64,000 nucleotides of DNA, from contig JBAIAC010000008.1 of the NCBI GenBank assembly GCA_037349315.1, positions 32,834,001 to 32,898,000 of the forward strand, written 5' to 3'. This document shows positions 37,914 through 50,639 of this stretch, piece by piece. The notes beneath the pieces are model-generated. The model searched no databases and was not told where the DNA came from. It saw only the letters and a program-made list of their open reading frames with translations. The first letter of the stretch is position 1. Each line of letters opens with the position of its first letter. This stretch comes from Chelydra serpentina. Lineage: Eukaryota > Chordata > Testudines > Chelydridae. The position numbers and the translations under genes were made by a program.

Positions 37914-38483
37914 AATAAAAAATTGTGTTCTGAACAGTCCTGATTCCTTGACTATCTTTCAAAGGGCTGTTGTATTGTGGGGGAGGGGAGGGGTGGTTTG
38001 TGATTTGAGGCGATAGTCGCATATAACAGGGTGGGAACAGGGGAAAAGGTTCATCAGAAAGTCACACTCACATTGCATTCACTAGGCACAGTTGCCATTC
38101 TAGGAGGGGTTTTTCCTATTCTCTATGGGGGGGGGGCTGTCACTTTCAGGTGGTGGAGGGTGGCTGCAGATCGTTGGCGGCAAGCAATAGCCTGCATGAC
38201 AGATCCATGCAGCAGGGGATCAGTGGCCGCAATCCCCTGCAAAGAAGTCACACAGCTCCCCCCTCACAGACTTCCGAACAGGAGTGGTTGCAGGCTCCGC
38301 TGAAACAAGCAGTACACCATTGCGGACTGCTCAGGGAGCAGGAGCCTGTCATTCCGCAAGTTGGGAAGCGCCCTTTCCATCACTCCACCCGCTCCCCAAC
38401 TGCGGTATTTGTCCCAGTCTCAGCACTTTACCGAGAAATCATTAATAAAGAAGACGGTTTTAATAAACAATGTTTCCTTTATT
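37914..38483. promoter_or_regulatory. Convergent poly(A) signals between the two main Harbinger genes
   Basis: AATAAA at 37914-37919 follows the plus-strand gene. TTTATT at 38478-38483 (AATAAA on the minus strand) follows the transposase ORF. The two transcription units meet here without overlapping coding sequence. Confidence 0.7.
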
Positions 38484-38602
38484 ATACTTTTAAACCGGGG
38501 ACTGAAGGGGGGGAAGGGTGCTGGTAATTGTAGAGGATAGACAACGGTCACCCGGTAAAGAAACGGGGGCTGGTTCACTTTCAGTTTTAACAAGCGAAAC
38601 AG

Positions 38603-39886
38603 TCACTGGTTACCCTGCTCGCTCTGGAATCTAGCTTTCAGGGCTTCCCGGATGCGCAGCGCGTCCCGCTGGGATCTTCTAATCGCCCTGGTGTCTGGCT
38701 GTGCGTAATCAGCAGCCAGGCGACTGGCCTTAGCCTCCCACCCTACCATAAACGTCTCCCCCTTGCTCTCACAGAGATTGTGGAGCACACAGCAAGCCGC
38801 GATCACAATGGGGATATTTGTTTGGCTGAGATCGGAGCGAGTAAGTAAGCTTCGCCATCTCCCTTTCAGACGGCCAAAGGCACACTCCACCACCATCCTG
38901 CACTTGCTCAGCCAGTAGTTGAAGAGCTCCTTTTCAGTGTCCAGGGCACCCGTGTATGGCTTCATGAGCCAGGGCATTAGCGGGTAGGCTGGGTCCCCGA
39001 GGATCACTATAGGCATCTCCACATCCCCAAGAGGTATTTTGCAGTCCGGGAAGAAAATACCTTCCTGCAGCCATCTGAACAGACCAGAGTTCCTGAACAC
39101 ACGAGCGTCATGAACCTTGCCTGGCCATCCAACGTTGATGTTTGTAAAATGTCCTTTATGGTCCACTAGTGCTTGCAGCACCATAGAAAAATAGCCCTTA
39201 CGGTTAATGTACTGGCTGCCCTGGTGGGCCGGTCCAAGGATGGGGATGTGTGTCCCATCAATAGCCCCGCCGCAGTTTGGAAATCCCATAGCAGAAAAGC
39301 CAGCTATGATCACCTGCACGTCTCCAAGGGTCACTACCTTTGAGAGCAGCAGGTCAACGATTGCATGGGCTACCTGCATCACAGCAACCCCCACGGTAGC
39401 GTTGCCCACTCCAAATTGATTCGCGACTGACCGGTAGCTGTCTGGCGTTGCAAGCTTCCACAGGGCTATAGCCACTCGCTTCTGGATAGTCAGGGCAGCT
39501 CGCATCCGGGTGTCCTGGCGCTTCAGGGCAGGGGACAGCAACTCACAAAGTTCCAGGAAAGTGCCCTTACGCATCCGAAAGTTTCTCAGCCACTGGGATT
39601 CATCCCAGACCTGCAGCACTATGCGGTCCCACCAGTCAGTGCTTGTTTCCTTGGCCTAGAATCACTGTTCCACAGGATCAACGTGACCCATTGCCACCAT
39701 GATGTCCAGGGGCCGGGGTCCCGTGCTTTGCGAGAGGTCTGTGCCCCTCTCAGAGTTCATGTCCTCACGGAGCTTCCGTTGCCTCCTCGCCAGATTTATG
39801 TGCATCTGCCTCTGGAAAAAGTGGACGATAAGGCGCGAGGTGTTGACAACGGACAGAACAGCAGCGATGATTGTGGAGGGCTCCAT
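38603..39886 (-). CDS. Harbinger DDE transposase (HARBI1-like), 5' part broken by two stops
   Basis: One minus-strand frame runs from ATG 39,886 to the stop at 38,603-38,605, broken only by TGA (39,664-39,662) and TAG (39,658-39,656), with one codon between them. The open 338-residue part from 39,619 holds a helix-turn-helix-like region (SYRSVANQFGVGNATVGVAV) and a DDE_Tnp_4 catalytic core: AIDGTH (Asp121), VHDARVF (Asp171), LGDPAYPL (Asp209) and VVECAFGRLKGRW (Glu245). All are present. It cuts and inserts the element at TTA/TAA sites. The N-terminal 74 residues before the stops include a basic segment. The stops sit just before the ETSTDWW motif, so full-length protein is not made unless translation starts downstream. 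Confidence 0.9.
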
Positions 39887-40267
39887 GCTCGCTGTCCTGT
39901 GGCGGCCGCACTGTCAATCACCAGAAAAGGGCGCGATGTAATTTCCCGCCAGCACTTTCACATAGGGAGGGCGGGAGTGTGGGTTGAATGATGACATGTT
40001 CCCAAAACCACCCGTGACACATTTTTGGCCCCAGAAGGCACTGGGGGCTAGACCCAGAATTCCAATGGGTAGTGGGGACTGCGGGAACTGTGGAATAGCT
40101 ACCCACAGTGCACCACTTGCATTGTCGACGCTTGCCCCGTTAGTGTGGACTCACAAACTCGAATTAATGTCCTTGGTGTGGATTCGCACGATCGACTTTG
40201 TAAAATCGATTTCACAAGTTCGGTTTAAGATCAATCGAACTATTCCCGTAGTGTAGACATACCCTTA

Positions 40268-41173
40268 GAGGCACAGCACAGAATTTCACCCCATGAATTC
40301 ATTGGCATCTCACCCCATTGACATCCACCAAGGTGTTCATGAGTAGGGTCATTCTGGAAATGTCACTTTCATTTTCCTCCTCTTGTTTATAACAGTTACA
40401 GTCATCCAAGCAGGAGGCAGAAATAATGCCATGTGGCTTAGGTGACAAATCACATCCAATGAATAGTGAGTGGTGAACAGTCATAGGTATAATCAAAGCT
40501 AACAGTTGAGGAATATAATTAATAAAAAGAATAAATGCCTAGATTTGTTGAATAAACTATTCACTATAAATTATTTGTCTAACTCTGCACTCAGACATCA
40601 CTTGAAACCTACCAGTGTGGGTGTTATCATTTTTGTTGATATGTTTGCTTAATTTCTGGATACTCTATAAAGGTACCTAATTAGAATTGCTGACTGGCAA
40701 TATGCTGTCATGTAATTTCCCAAAAGGCTATCTTGCAAAGTAGTACTTGCACAAAACACATCACAAAATTACATATAGCAAACACTATTATGGCCATTTA
40801 AATAAGAGCTGTAGTTACAAGTGTCAAGAAGACCTCAGTTGGCTATGAGACTCCATCCCCTCCTCATGGAAAATGACCTGTCCTTTGCTAATCATACTTT
40901 GGTCATCTCCTGGCTGGACCACAGCAGTGCATTATAACTGGAGAGATGATGAGAGAGAGAGAATAAACCTTGTGCGACAGATGTTATTGTTTCATTTAAT
41001 GCTCTACTGGAAGGAGCTGAGATACTATACTGACAAAGATGGTATAAAAAACCTTTATAGAATAAAATAAAGGTGAATAGTGAGTATATGGCCAGCTCTG
41101 ATTTGTTGTCTTATCTGATCTTGTGCCTTGTATCGCTACATAATTTTTCTCTTTTTCTTTTCTATTGGAATTC
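40268..41173. other. Non-coding stretch
   Basis: Unique-looking AT-rich sequence between two Harbinger-type insertions. No gene seen. Confidence 0.4.
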
Positions 41174-41176
41174 TAA

Positions 41177-41472
41177 GGGCTTGTCTTCACTACCCGCCGG
41201 ATCGGCGGGTAGCAATCGATCTATCGGGGATCGATTTTTCGCGTCTCATTAAGACGCGCTTAATCGATCCCCGATCGCGCTCCCCGTCGGCTCCGGAAAA
41301 CCACGTCATCAAGCGGCGCAAGCGGAGTCGACGGGGGAGCTGCAGCGATCGACGCGCCGCCGTCTTCATGGTCAGGTAAGCCGATTACGATACGCCGACT
41401 TCAGCTACATTATTCACGTAGCTGAAGCTGCGTATCGTATATCGACCCCCCTTCCCTAGTGTAGCCCTGGGC
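41177..41472. mobile_element. Harbinger-type MITE, copy 3
   Basis: It starts GGGCTTGTCTTCACTACC and ends TAGTGTAGCCCTGGGC, with exact TAA duplications (41174-41176 and 41473-41475). It has the same two internal palindromes as the other copies. Confidence 0.9.
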
Positions 41473-41475
41473 TAA

Positions 41476-42022
41476 GAGAGGTTGTAGGAGCAGTGGAATT
41501 TAAGGGTGGGGAGAAACCATAAAGAGAACTATGCAAATTTGCACAGTTTGTTAGACATTTACAGACAAAAAGCTTATTCTGCACCAAGAAGGATCATTAC
41601 TTTCAGCAATTAAGATAAGTTTCCTCCAGGATAGCTCTTGTATTTACTAATTAGCATTCTGTTAAGAGAGTACTGGGCTCTAATTCATCACAGATATTCT
41701 TCTTGTTTTTCTATAACTTGAGCCCAAACAAACAGTATTTTTTTACTTGGGTTTAATTACCCTTTTTCCTCATGTAAATTACATTTTTTTGTGAGCAAGG
41801 TTTCTCCAATTACTGTTATCCACCCTAGGTCTGTTTTTTCCATTGGGGTTTACACCACTTAAGGAAAATCTGTTTCTAATCTAGTTCTTCATTCACACAC
41901 CACAGGATGCCAACACTTATGCATGGTTTTTTTTTAGTCCAGAAGGAAAACTACTTCTTAGTCCTAGCAGTTTCCTTGGTTTTGTTGCAACTTTGTTTAG
42001 TAGAAAAAATCTCAGTAAGGAT
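41476..42022. other. Non-coding stretch
   Basis: No gene or repeat recognised. Confidence 0.4.
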
Positions 42023-42342
42023 CAGATTTCAAAGATATTTAGGTGCCTAATGATGAGATAGGCACCTAGTAAGATTTTCAAAAGCACCTAACTCCCATTT
42101 CAAGAGCATAAGAATGGCCATACTGGATCAGACCAGTGGTCCATCTATCCCAATATCCTGTCTTCTGACACTGGCCAATGCCACATGCTTCAAAGGGAAT
42201 GAACAGAACAGGGCAATTATCAAGTGATCCATTGCCTGTTGTTCAGTCACAGCATTTGGGACTAGGTGCCTAGGTGCTTTTGAAAATTCAACTAAGAGCC
42301 TATCTGTATCTTTTGGGCACCTAAATACCTTTGAAAATCTGG
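42023..42342. mobile_element. Foldback MITE split by a CR1 3' fragment
   Basis: The outer arms (about 42023-42047 and 42316-42342) are inverted copies of CAGATTTTCAAAGRTATTTAG-like sequence. Inner arms 'ttttcaaaagcaccta' (near 42,075) and 'taggtgcttttgaaaa' (near 42,272) also pair. Between them, about 42,101-42,250, lies an inserted fragment starting 'agcataagaatggccatact', which I recognise as a CR1 3' end in minus orientation. Confidence 0.65.
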
Positions 42343-42383
42343 TCCTTTGGGTATATTTTTGAAAAGCGTGTAAGTGCTTCATT

Positions 42384-42512
42384 TAGGCCCTGACCTTGCA
42401 ACCACTTGTGTGCTTAAGGTTATTACCACAAGTAACTCCATTGAAATCAATGGAGCAACTCACTATATTAAAGCCAAGCACATTTGTAAATATGTATAGG
42501 GTCAGGGCCTTA
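42384..42512. mobile_element. Palindromic mini-MITE
   Basis: The arms TAGGCCCTGACC and GGGTCAGGGCCTTA are inverted. The centre is 'actccattgaaatcaatgg', typical of these foldback elements. Confidence 0.65.
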
Positions 42513-42540
42513 CACTCTTTGGAAGTTTTTAGCTAAAATC

Positions 42541-42665
42541 TTCCTTGTCTCAGTTTACACACCTGTAAAATGCCACAGAGGTCCCATGAAGCTTAATTAA
42601 TTATTTGTAAAGCACTTTGAAATCTCAAATAGGAAGCACTATGTGTATTCAAAGTATTATTATAA
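42541..42665 (+). mobile_element. MIR-like SINE 3' fragment
   Basis: It has 'gtctcagtttacacacctg', 'taaaatgcc' and 'ttgtaaagcactttgaaatc', followed by an AT-rich tail. This matches the 3' half of a MIR-type SINE. Confidence 0.7.
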
Positions 42666-43726
42666 AGTGTTCTAATAAATCTCCATTATACCCAGATATG
42701 CCTTGGCAGTATGAAAAGATATTTACCTGCTCTGAAAGTTGGAGACCAAGTGATTATCATTTTTAAGAGGATAGCTGTAGCAATTAAAGAATGTTCATAC
42801 AGATTTTCAGTAGAAAGACCCTACTAGCTATTAGACTTTTGTTTTGTTGTTCTGTTACAAAGCTTGAGGAAACACTTTTAATTCCAAAATATAGAATGGA
42901 TTGAATTTTAGTTAATTTATTAAAATGAGCCAAGTATCCAACCCTAATTAAAAACATCTAAATTAACTTTCTAGCAATTTTTTTTCAGTGAAAACTATTG
43001 TTACTGCTTCCTACTAAACTGGCTTGAGATGGGAGTGGAAGTCACAATGCTAAGTGGAAACTGATTCTGATTTGCTCCACTAGCTCCAGACAAATACAGC
43101 TAAAAACATTTAAGAGGATTGTGGTTAAATAACAAAGCTATTATTTATGGTTTCTGGAAGTTTTATTGAGCAAAAGAGGGAGAAGTATACCATGTAATCA
43201 TAGAAAATAGACCATAGATCACGCTCCTGTATGAACATCTCTCCAGATCTAGTTATGAGGTGAAAGATTCCTGCCATCTCAGGCATTCTTATAGCTTCTC
43301 TTCCTGACAGGGCATAAATTATTTAAACAAACTGGTCAAAGTGTTCACCCAAAGATCCCTCCAAGTTTTACTGCAGTGGATAAACTAATAAACATCACCA
43401 GTGACAAAAGGGAGTGCAGGAAAGCGTTTGATTGCAATTTTTAGGATGGATAACATAACATTTCTGACCCATCAGATGCAAGACCATGTACAAGTAAATT
43501 GCTTATCTCAAGCACAGAACTGATGATCTGGTAAACCACGGAAGGCAAAATAATCTTCATCTCATGGGCATGGCTGAGGGGGCCAATGCAGTTATATTTT
43601 TGACCAATGACAATCCTATGTGCTTCCACTAGGAACCACTGCAGATTGACTCTTAGTTGACCATTATGCATCACTTAGTTGGTGAGCGCCCTGTGGGAAA
43701 AGTGGTACCCATAATAATCTCATAGA
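42666..43726. other. Non-coding stretch
   Basis: No gene or repeat recognised. Confidence 0.4.
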
Positions 43727-44905
43727 CTCAGACTCATAGACTTTAAGGTCAGAAGGGACCATTATGATCATCTAGTCTGACCTCCTGCACAATGCAGGCC
43801 ACAGAATCTCACCCACCCACTCCTGGAATAATCCTCTCACCTATGTCTCAGCTATTGAAGTCCTCAAATCATGGTTTAAAGACTTCAAAATGCAGAGAAT
43901 CCTCCGGTAAGTGACCCGTGCCCCATGCTGCAGAAGAAGGCAAAAAACCTCCAGGGCCTCTGCCAATCTACCCTGGAGGAAAATTCCTTCCCGACCCCAA
44001 ATATGGTGATCAGCTGAACCCTGAGCATGTGGGCAAGACTCACCAGCCAGACACCCAGGAAAAAGTTCTCTGTAGTAACTTCTAACATCCCATCATTGAC
44101 CATTGGTCCTATTTACCACTGATGGCAATTAATTGACCTTTGACTAAGATCATGTTATCCCATCAAACCATCCCCTCCATAAATTTATCTAGCTTAATCT
44201 TGAAGCCAGTTAGGTCTTTTGCCCCCACTGCTTCCCTTGGAAGGCTGCTCCAGAATTTCACTCCTCTGATGGTTAGAAACCTTCGTCTAATTTCAAGTCT
44301 AAACTTCCTGATGGCCAGTTTATATCCATTTGTTCTTGTGTCCACATTGGTACTGAGCTGAAATAATTCCTCTCCCTCCCTAGTATTTATCCCTCTGATA
44401 TATTTAAAGAGAGCAATCATATCTCCCCTCAGCCTTCTTTTGGTTAAGGTAAACAAACCAAGCTCCTTGAGTCTCCTTTCATAAGACAGGTTTTCCATTC
44501 CTCGGATCATCCTAGTGGCCCTTCTTTGTACCTGTTCCAGTTTGAATTCATCCTTCTTAAACATGAGAGACCAGAACTGCACACAGTATTCCAAATGAGG
44601 TCTCACCAATGCCTTGTATAACGGTACTAACACCTCCTTATCTCTACTAGAAATACCTCGCCTAATGCATCCCAAGACCACATTAGCTTTTTTTCACGGC
44701 CACATCACATTGGCGACTCATAGTCATCCTGTGATCAACCAGGACTCCGAGGTCCTTCTCCTGTTCCATTACTTCCAACTGATGCGTCCCCAGCTTATAA
44801 CTAAAATTCTTGTTATTAATCCCTAAATGCATAACCTTACACTTCTCACTATTAAATGATAATCTTTTAATAATAATATATAAAATATTATTATTATTAA
44901 ATAAC
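43727..44905 (-). mobile_element. CR1 LINE, young, 3' part only
   Basis: The minus strand reads from the end of the RT domain (SEKCKVMHLGINNKNFSYK, EKDLGVLVDHRMTMS) through the C-terminal segment (ALVRPHLEYCVQFW, RRATRMIRGMENLSYERR, INTREGEELFQLSTNVDTR, KFWSSLPREAVGAKDLTG) to a 3' UTR ending at about 43,727. It is nearly identical to the 3' part of the CR1 at 50,604-55,359: one 72-residue spurious frame in the 3' UTR differs by a single residue. It is 5'-truncated at about 44,868, and the junction holds AT-rich filler with a repeated 'ataatctttta'. The coding frame is broken by the same kind of A-run slip (near 44,690) as in the other copy. Confidence 0.9.
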
Positions 44906-44929
44906 ATTTAATAATAAATAATCTTTTAG

Positions 44930-47900
44930 CTACACCAGGGTGGTATCAAGGAAATAAAAGACTCTCTCACAAAAAACAAAGATGAATATAGTTAAAGAAC
45001 CAGACCATCTTATTTTTGTATGCCTGGTTAATATTTACTCAGTTCACTTTAACAATGGATATATCCCACTGGTAGAAGTACTGCTTTTACAATGCTTAAT
45101 GTATACAAAGACCAAAAATTAAATCCAGACAAACAGAAGATTTTCATAGAAAGTCACCTACACTAATTAACTTTCACGCAAAATAATACAAATTTCAGGC
45201 TTCCACAACATACACATCTAACTACCTGAATCCCTGAACTCAATGGAATGCTTAACAAATCTTAGTAAAAAAGTTGAAATTTGCAAAATATCATTAACAC
45301 ACAGAGCATAATTCAACCTTCTTGGCTACTAAAAGGTGGTCACTGAATGATTGTAGCTGAGAAACTCAATAAGAACCTTCCATTTAACCAGAGCTACCAG
45401 ATCCCACTTTCCCCATTTCCCCACCAATAAACACAACTTTGTTCAGAAAACAATCCGTGGGACAACAAATCCACTTTAAGATTTTCTCTTGACTTTGTTG
45501 TTCTCTCCCATCGACAGATTATCAACGCCTCTCAGGTCACTCCCAACAGCAGCACCTTTCATGCCCCATGGGTCTCTCCCCCATTATGAATGTTAGCACT
45601 ACCCATCAAACCCAGCTACTAACAGGGTCAAGACAGAGTGCAAGCTGATTTAGGCAATATGGAGAAGGCGGACTATAATTTTCCATAGTTCTATCCAGTT
45701 CCAGATACCTCATCATAAACTACTCACTAATGGTTTCCACCCTAATCCTTGCAAACTCTCATAAACACAGGAAGGTGGAAACTGCATCCCAACCCCTATT
45801 TGAATAATAATACAAAGAATAGAACATACAAAAGCTTCCACACAGCTCTTTCATAAGGCTATTAATAATAGCCCAAGTTTTCTGTCACAGGCCCCACACT
45901 GCCATCTACAAGCGTTTAGTGAAGTGTGTGAAAAGCTGAGAACATATATGTTCTTATAGGTTGAGACTTTCATTTTCTCTTGATGTGTCCTTCAGTCCGC
46001 TGGCTGTGGTACCTTATCTTTTCCATCAAAAGAAGAAATGAAGTTTTTTGCAGATGGGCATTGGACCTGTGTGTCCTCATGCGAGCCCTTTAAAGTCAAG
46101 GAAATTATTCCCAGTGACTTCAAAGGGCTTTGAGTTAGGCCCCTGATGAATAAGGAAGAAACTTGCACAGTATTTTCAGAGCTGAGCAGGTTTTCACTGT
46201 ATTGCCCCAGTTCAATTTAATGGGAGTTGAATAGCTGAAACCCCACACTAATATTTGAAAATTTAAGGGAAAGACTATTACTATAACAGCTTTAATGTAT
46301 AAGTACATGCTTTTCAAAAACATAACATCCCATAGATTAAATAACATGCCAAACTTGCAAGCTGGCCTGCTTGTAGCCACCAAAAGAGCAAACAGAAGAC
46401 AAGGTTTTGCTTAAACAATAGACTGATGAGAATTATTGCAAATGTATATATTGTATTTACAAATCATGTGCATTTATACAAAGGGGATTTTCAGTACCTA
46501 TGCAATCCTTCCCCAGCCTTCTATGATATGACCTTGTTATACATTTCCATCTGTGTATTTCAAATGTTCCATTCCTTCTTTTCCATTAGATCAAATTTAG
46601 TAGCAGGTGACCATCAAATGTTTCTTTCAAAATAAAATTCCAAAATTAGAAGAAAGGGTCACAGTACCTCTGAATTTTCACTTGTCTTTGAATTCAAAGA
46701 TCTCCTACTGGCGAATGTATTTTTTAAAAACATTTAATTTTGAACATGTACTCTGAATTTAGCAATAACACTTCTCTTTTCCCCGTCCACCTAATACCAC
46801 TCCCTCCTTATAAGAATAGCTCTTAGCAGTTATCTAAGTAAAACATGAATGAGCAACACTTCATGGAAGCTGTGTTAAAAACTCTTTCTCATGGGTAAGA
46901 CTGGGATTTTTTCTTTACCCTATTACCATTAACTTTTTATTAGTTTGTAAAAGCTTTGGTTTTATCACTTTTCTGAGCAAATCCACTTCCATAACCCTTA
47001 TCCACATGAGGAAAACTCAAGCACCATGGTGCTCACTGGATATGGCTTGAACTAAGTAAGTGATTACACGGGTCTGAAAACTGAAGCACGGAAATGTATA
47101 CAGAATGTTGTTCAATAACTTCGCAGGTCTCTTGCAGCACAGAAGATAGGGTGGGGGGGAAAGAGCTATGATAACAGCCAGTGGGTAACACAGTAAATCT
47201 TGTCTGCTTTATATAGGAAAGGGAAATTCCAGCCCACTTCACTGCAGCCATAGAGGAATATGTTGTAGTGGAGATTGTGCACAAAAGGTTCAGAGCCCTG
47301 TTCTTCTTGAGCTGTCTGTGCAGCATCAGGCAGAGGTGAGGCATGGGTGAATTTTCCCACCACCCTCCACTCAGCATAGGGTATTACTTCAGCTGCAAGT
47401 CTGAGGAAGACACTGGACTGTGGTGAAGAAGAGGCCTAACTCCTGCCCACGTGGCTAAAACCCAGCCTTGCTGCCCAGGCCAGGTGCTAAGCTCTGATTT
47501 GGCCTCAAGGACTCTAGACCACAGAGAGATGGAAAGGATGAAGCATAAGCTAAGAGTAGAATTGGGACATTAGGTGGCAAGGAATATTTATATGGATGAG
47601 GGCGAACAAGCACGTCTTGAATGTAGTTGGCTTGAATAGTCTGAGTTCATCGAATAAACTGGGCACACCTTGTCCATCTTTATTTTATTAGAAAAACAAA
47701 GTAAACTGATAAGGCTTAGCCATAGCATCCGAGAGAGTCAACTGCGCAGCCAAATTCAGAAGTGATCCAGATGGAAGTCACTATGTGGGTATAAGTGAAC
47801 CTATGAGGGCCAAACTAATTCCTTTTCTAATTCCATTAAATTTGGCCCAATGAGTTTAATTGGATTTAAAAACAAGCAAGAGGAAAAGCAACTAAGAGGA

Positions 47901-49111
47901 AAGTGTAAGAAAGAACTTTTAAAGTGGCAGAGTGGTTCTGTGGACCTGCCCTGCTAACAGGTTACATCCCTTCAATGGCACACTGATTGGTTTCTGTCGA
48001 GTTATTGTGGAAGTTTACTGTGGTTCCTTTACTCCACCCTGGATGAAGGGGTATGGGAGTTGCTCTTTGGCCAGAGAAAGTGGGTATCTAGGACAGATGG
48101 ATTGTTGCAGGGAAACGCTAGGGAACAAGGCCATAAGCAGAGATTTACTATTGCATGTGAATTACCAATAAAGACAAACCCTAGGAAGAGGGCAAATTTA
48201 GAGTGGACTTGAGTCTCCTCTGAATTTCATTTTCTGTGGTCATTTACACCTATGCAAAGTGACTGCAACATGGATGTACAAATGCTATCACTAGTGAGTG
48301 AAGAATTTTGATTTAATAGTGATTGTCACCTGCTTTGCGCAGATGTAACTGATTGCATAAGGCAGTGAATAATCAGTCCCAATGGGTCTAGATTCTGTTT
48401 AGAGCAGAATGGGAACTCCATTTTGATTATAAATTTCAGAGCCCTGCCTCACTTTGACTTTCAACTCTCAGTGTGAAAGTTATGCAAATTTGGACTTCTT
48501 TGTGCTCAGTTAGTGCCAATCACTAACATGCACCTTACATGTCATCTCATAATTTGGCCTCAGGAATTCACTCTCTTATCTACCCCCAAAGTATAAATAA
48601 AATAATAATAATAATAATAACAACAACAACAATACAGGAAACTGGAAGAGACACATATATATGTTGAGGGTGAGGTATAGAATCTAAAGGAAGAATCTGT
48701 CCCCAAATGTTGATTCTTCAGCAATACCTTCAGGTAATACACAACTGCAAAAAACCATACACCCAGTCCCATCGCCAGAATCCTGGAGATCTGCAAAGCT
48801 GCTGGATCACTGAGCTAATCTAGCAGCACTGACATTCTAGTCAGATAGGCATGCTACAATCCTCTCTCCTCACACAAGTGTATATATCAGCCATCACAAT
48901 AACAGTGCTCTGGTACTATGATTCCCTCTGATCTTTCAATACAAGACTTAGTAGAGGAGCAGGATTAACAGTTGTTCTAGTCTTGTGCTCGTCTTCTTCC
49001 CCCCACATCCAAGGAGACATGACATAATGCTTTGCTTTTTTAATCAAGGTAGAAGAGTGATTGGAATAACTAACACAGGTACAGTTTGTATCTGCTTCTA
49101 ATTCTGTGCAG
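44930..49111. other. Long non-coding stretch
   Basis: No gene seen. It includes an AAT/AAC microsatellite (48,598-48,633) and a diverged foldback element around 48,235-48,370. The region 45,400-46,100 looks like moderately repetitive sequence that I cannot classify. Confidence 0.4.
48598..48633. repeat. AAT/AAC microsatellite
   Basis: Runs of AAT followed by AAC trinucleotides. Confidence 0.85.
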
Positions 49112-50455
49112 CTAGGCAGAGGGGACCCTGCAGAAAAAATTATTTATGCACACTGGGATGTTCCAGGAATCCTCCACAGAGAGCATTAGGAAACTTTCCT
49201 GGAGGTACTCTGCAATCTTCTGCCAAAGGTTTCTTTGGACAGCTCCCTTGTTTCTTCTCCCACAATAGGAAACGTTGCCACACCAATTGGCAAGTACTTC
49301 TGCAAGCACCATACCAGCACATTGGTGAGCAGCATATCGACCTGCTCCACAGCCACATGCATGCAGGAGCTTCATCCTTGCAAACTCGGTTACCCTCAGG
49401 AGCTAGATATCAGTTGCTCTCTCCCCTGCCAAGGGAAAGTGAGAAAGTTATGTTTCTTACTTGTTTGGATCAAGGCTGTGAGTGCACACACAATAATGCC
49501 TCTGTCTATTGTTTCTTTAGCATCTGCAGATGTGCCTGCAGGTCTCCCTCTGCACACTGGCTGAGTGGCTCCATCCAATAAGAAGATGAAACAAGAGGAG
49601 TAAGAAAGACTTGTTCCAGGAGGTGCTGCAATCCTCTGGTGCTTCAGATGGCAAGAAGAGATCATGGAGAGAGTCTACCAATGAAAAACTGGGAATGGAT
49701 AATCAGGATAGGAAACAGGGGCAAGAGCAGATGATAAAGCTGCTCAGGGAGCAAACAGACACGCTGAGGTCCCTGACTGAACTTCAGACACAAAACGTCC
49801 ATGCTCACCTCCCTCTGTAGCCCATACAAAACTGCCTTCCTTGCCCTCTTCACACTCCCTGAATAATATCCTTGCACATTCCAGGGCTGTCGCAGTACCC
49901 CAGGTACTCTCTCCTGATGGAGATGTTTCCCAATGACAGCTGGACATACATGCAGCTGTGAGAGCCTCATTGGCAAATATGCTCTTGATTTTCATGTTCC
50001 TTTCAGAAGACAGAAAATGTTTGCATTGGTGGTTAATAAAAATATACATATAGAAAGTGAATGAACCTTTATTTGTCTCTTAAATACAATGGGTTGCTGC
50101 TAAAATTCATAGTTAGAGCATTTGCATTGTTAAATTACCACACATATAGCAATCACTACAAGGTTCACACTTTGGTGCAAGAGAACAATTCCTGGCTCAA
50201 TACATTACAGAAACCCACATTACTGTGGCTCATTGTCAAAATGCTCCTTTAAAGCCTCCCTGTTTCAAATAGTTCCCTATTGAACCCCTCTAACAGCCCT
50301 GGTATCTAGCTGCTCAAAAGCAGCAGCCAGCCGATCCACCTCAATTCTCCACCTCTGCAGAAACTTCTCCCTCTTAGCTTCTCAAATGTTATGCAGAGCA
50401 GAGCAGGCTGCTATGACCATGGGAATATTTTCCTCATTAAGGTCTAGCCTGCCAA
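49112..50455. mobile_element. Decayed Harbinger relative A (both ends truncated)
   Basis: It keeps three parts in the same order as the 34.8-kb element. First is the minus-strand third-ORF remnant (49,418-49,137; GRYAAHQCAGM, GNVSYCGRRNKG and WQKIAEYLQESF). Next is the plus-strand Myb-gene exon 2 remnant (acceptor TTTCTTTAG|CATCTG at 49,520, then FQEVLQSSGASDGKK and LLREQTDTLRSLTE to 49,820). Last is the minus-strand transposase C-terminus (50,455-50,240; NIPMVIAA and RWRIEVDRLAAAF). Stops and shifts are frequent. Myb exon 1 and the catalytic core are gone. It directly abuts relative B, in the same orientation. Confidence 0.75.
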
Positions 50456-50639
50456 AAAGGCAGGGCAGACACCACGGTGTTATCATCAGATTTACAGCTT
50501 GTGAAATATTGCAGGATAAGTCTTATTTCTTCCTCTGTGATAGGGCACCTTCCCATGCCATTCAGCGATAACTTCAGCAGGCAGCTGCAGTATGTATATA
50601 ATTCTGGAGGGGGTACCTGATAGGAGTTTTGTCTGCATG

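Larger units (their letters stand above)
34819..40264. mobile_element. Complete PIF/Harbinger DNA transposon, 5,446 bp
   Basis: The left end is GGCCTGGTCTACACTA and the right end TAGTGTAGACATACCC, an imperfect 16-bp inverted repeat. Exact TTA target duplications flank it at 34816-34818 and 40265-40267. It carries a plus-strand Myb/SANT-like gene (35,209-37,836) and a minus-strand DDE transposase gene (39,886-38,603), which converge on poly(A) signals in the middle. A third minus-strand ORF (36,186-35,896) and a 78-bp minisatellite lie inside the intron of the first gene. It is strikingly more GC-rich than its flanks. Coding parts carry a few stops and frameshifts, so this copy is probably recently dead. 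Confidence 0.92.
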
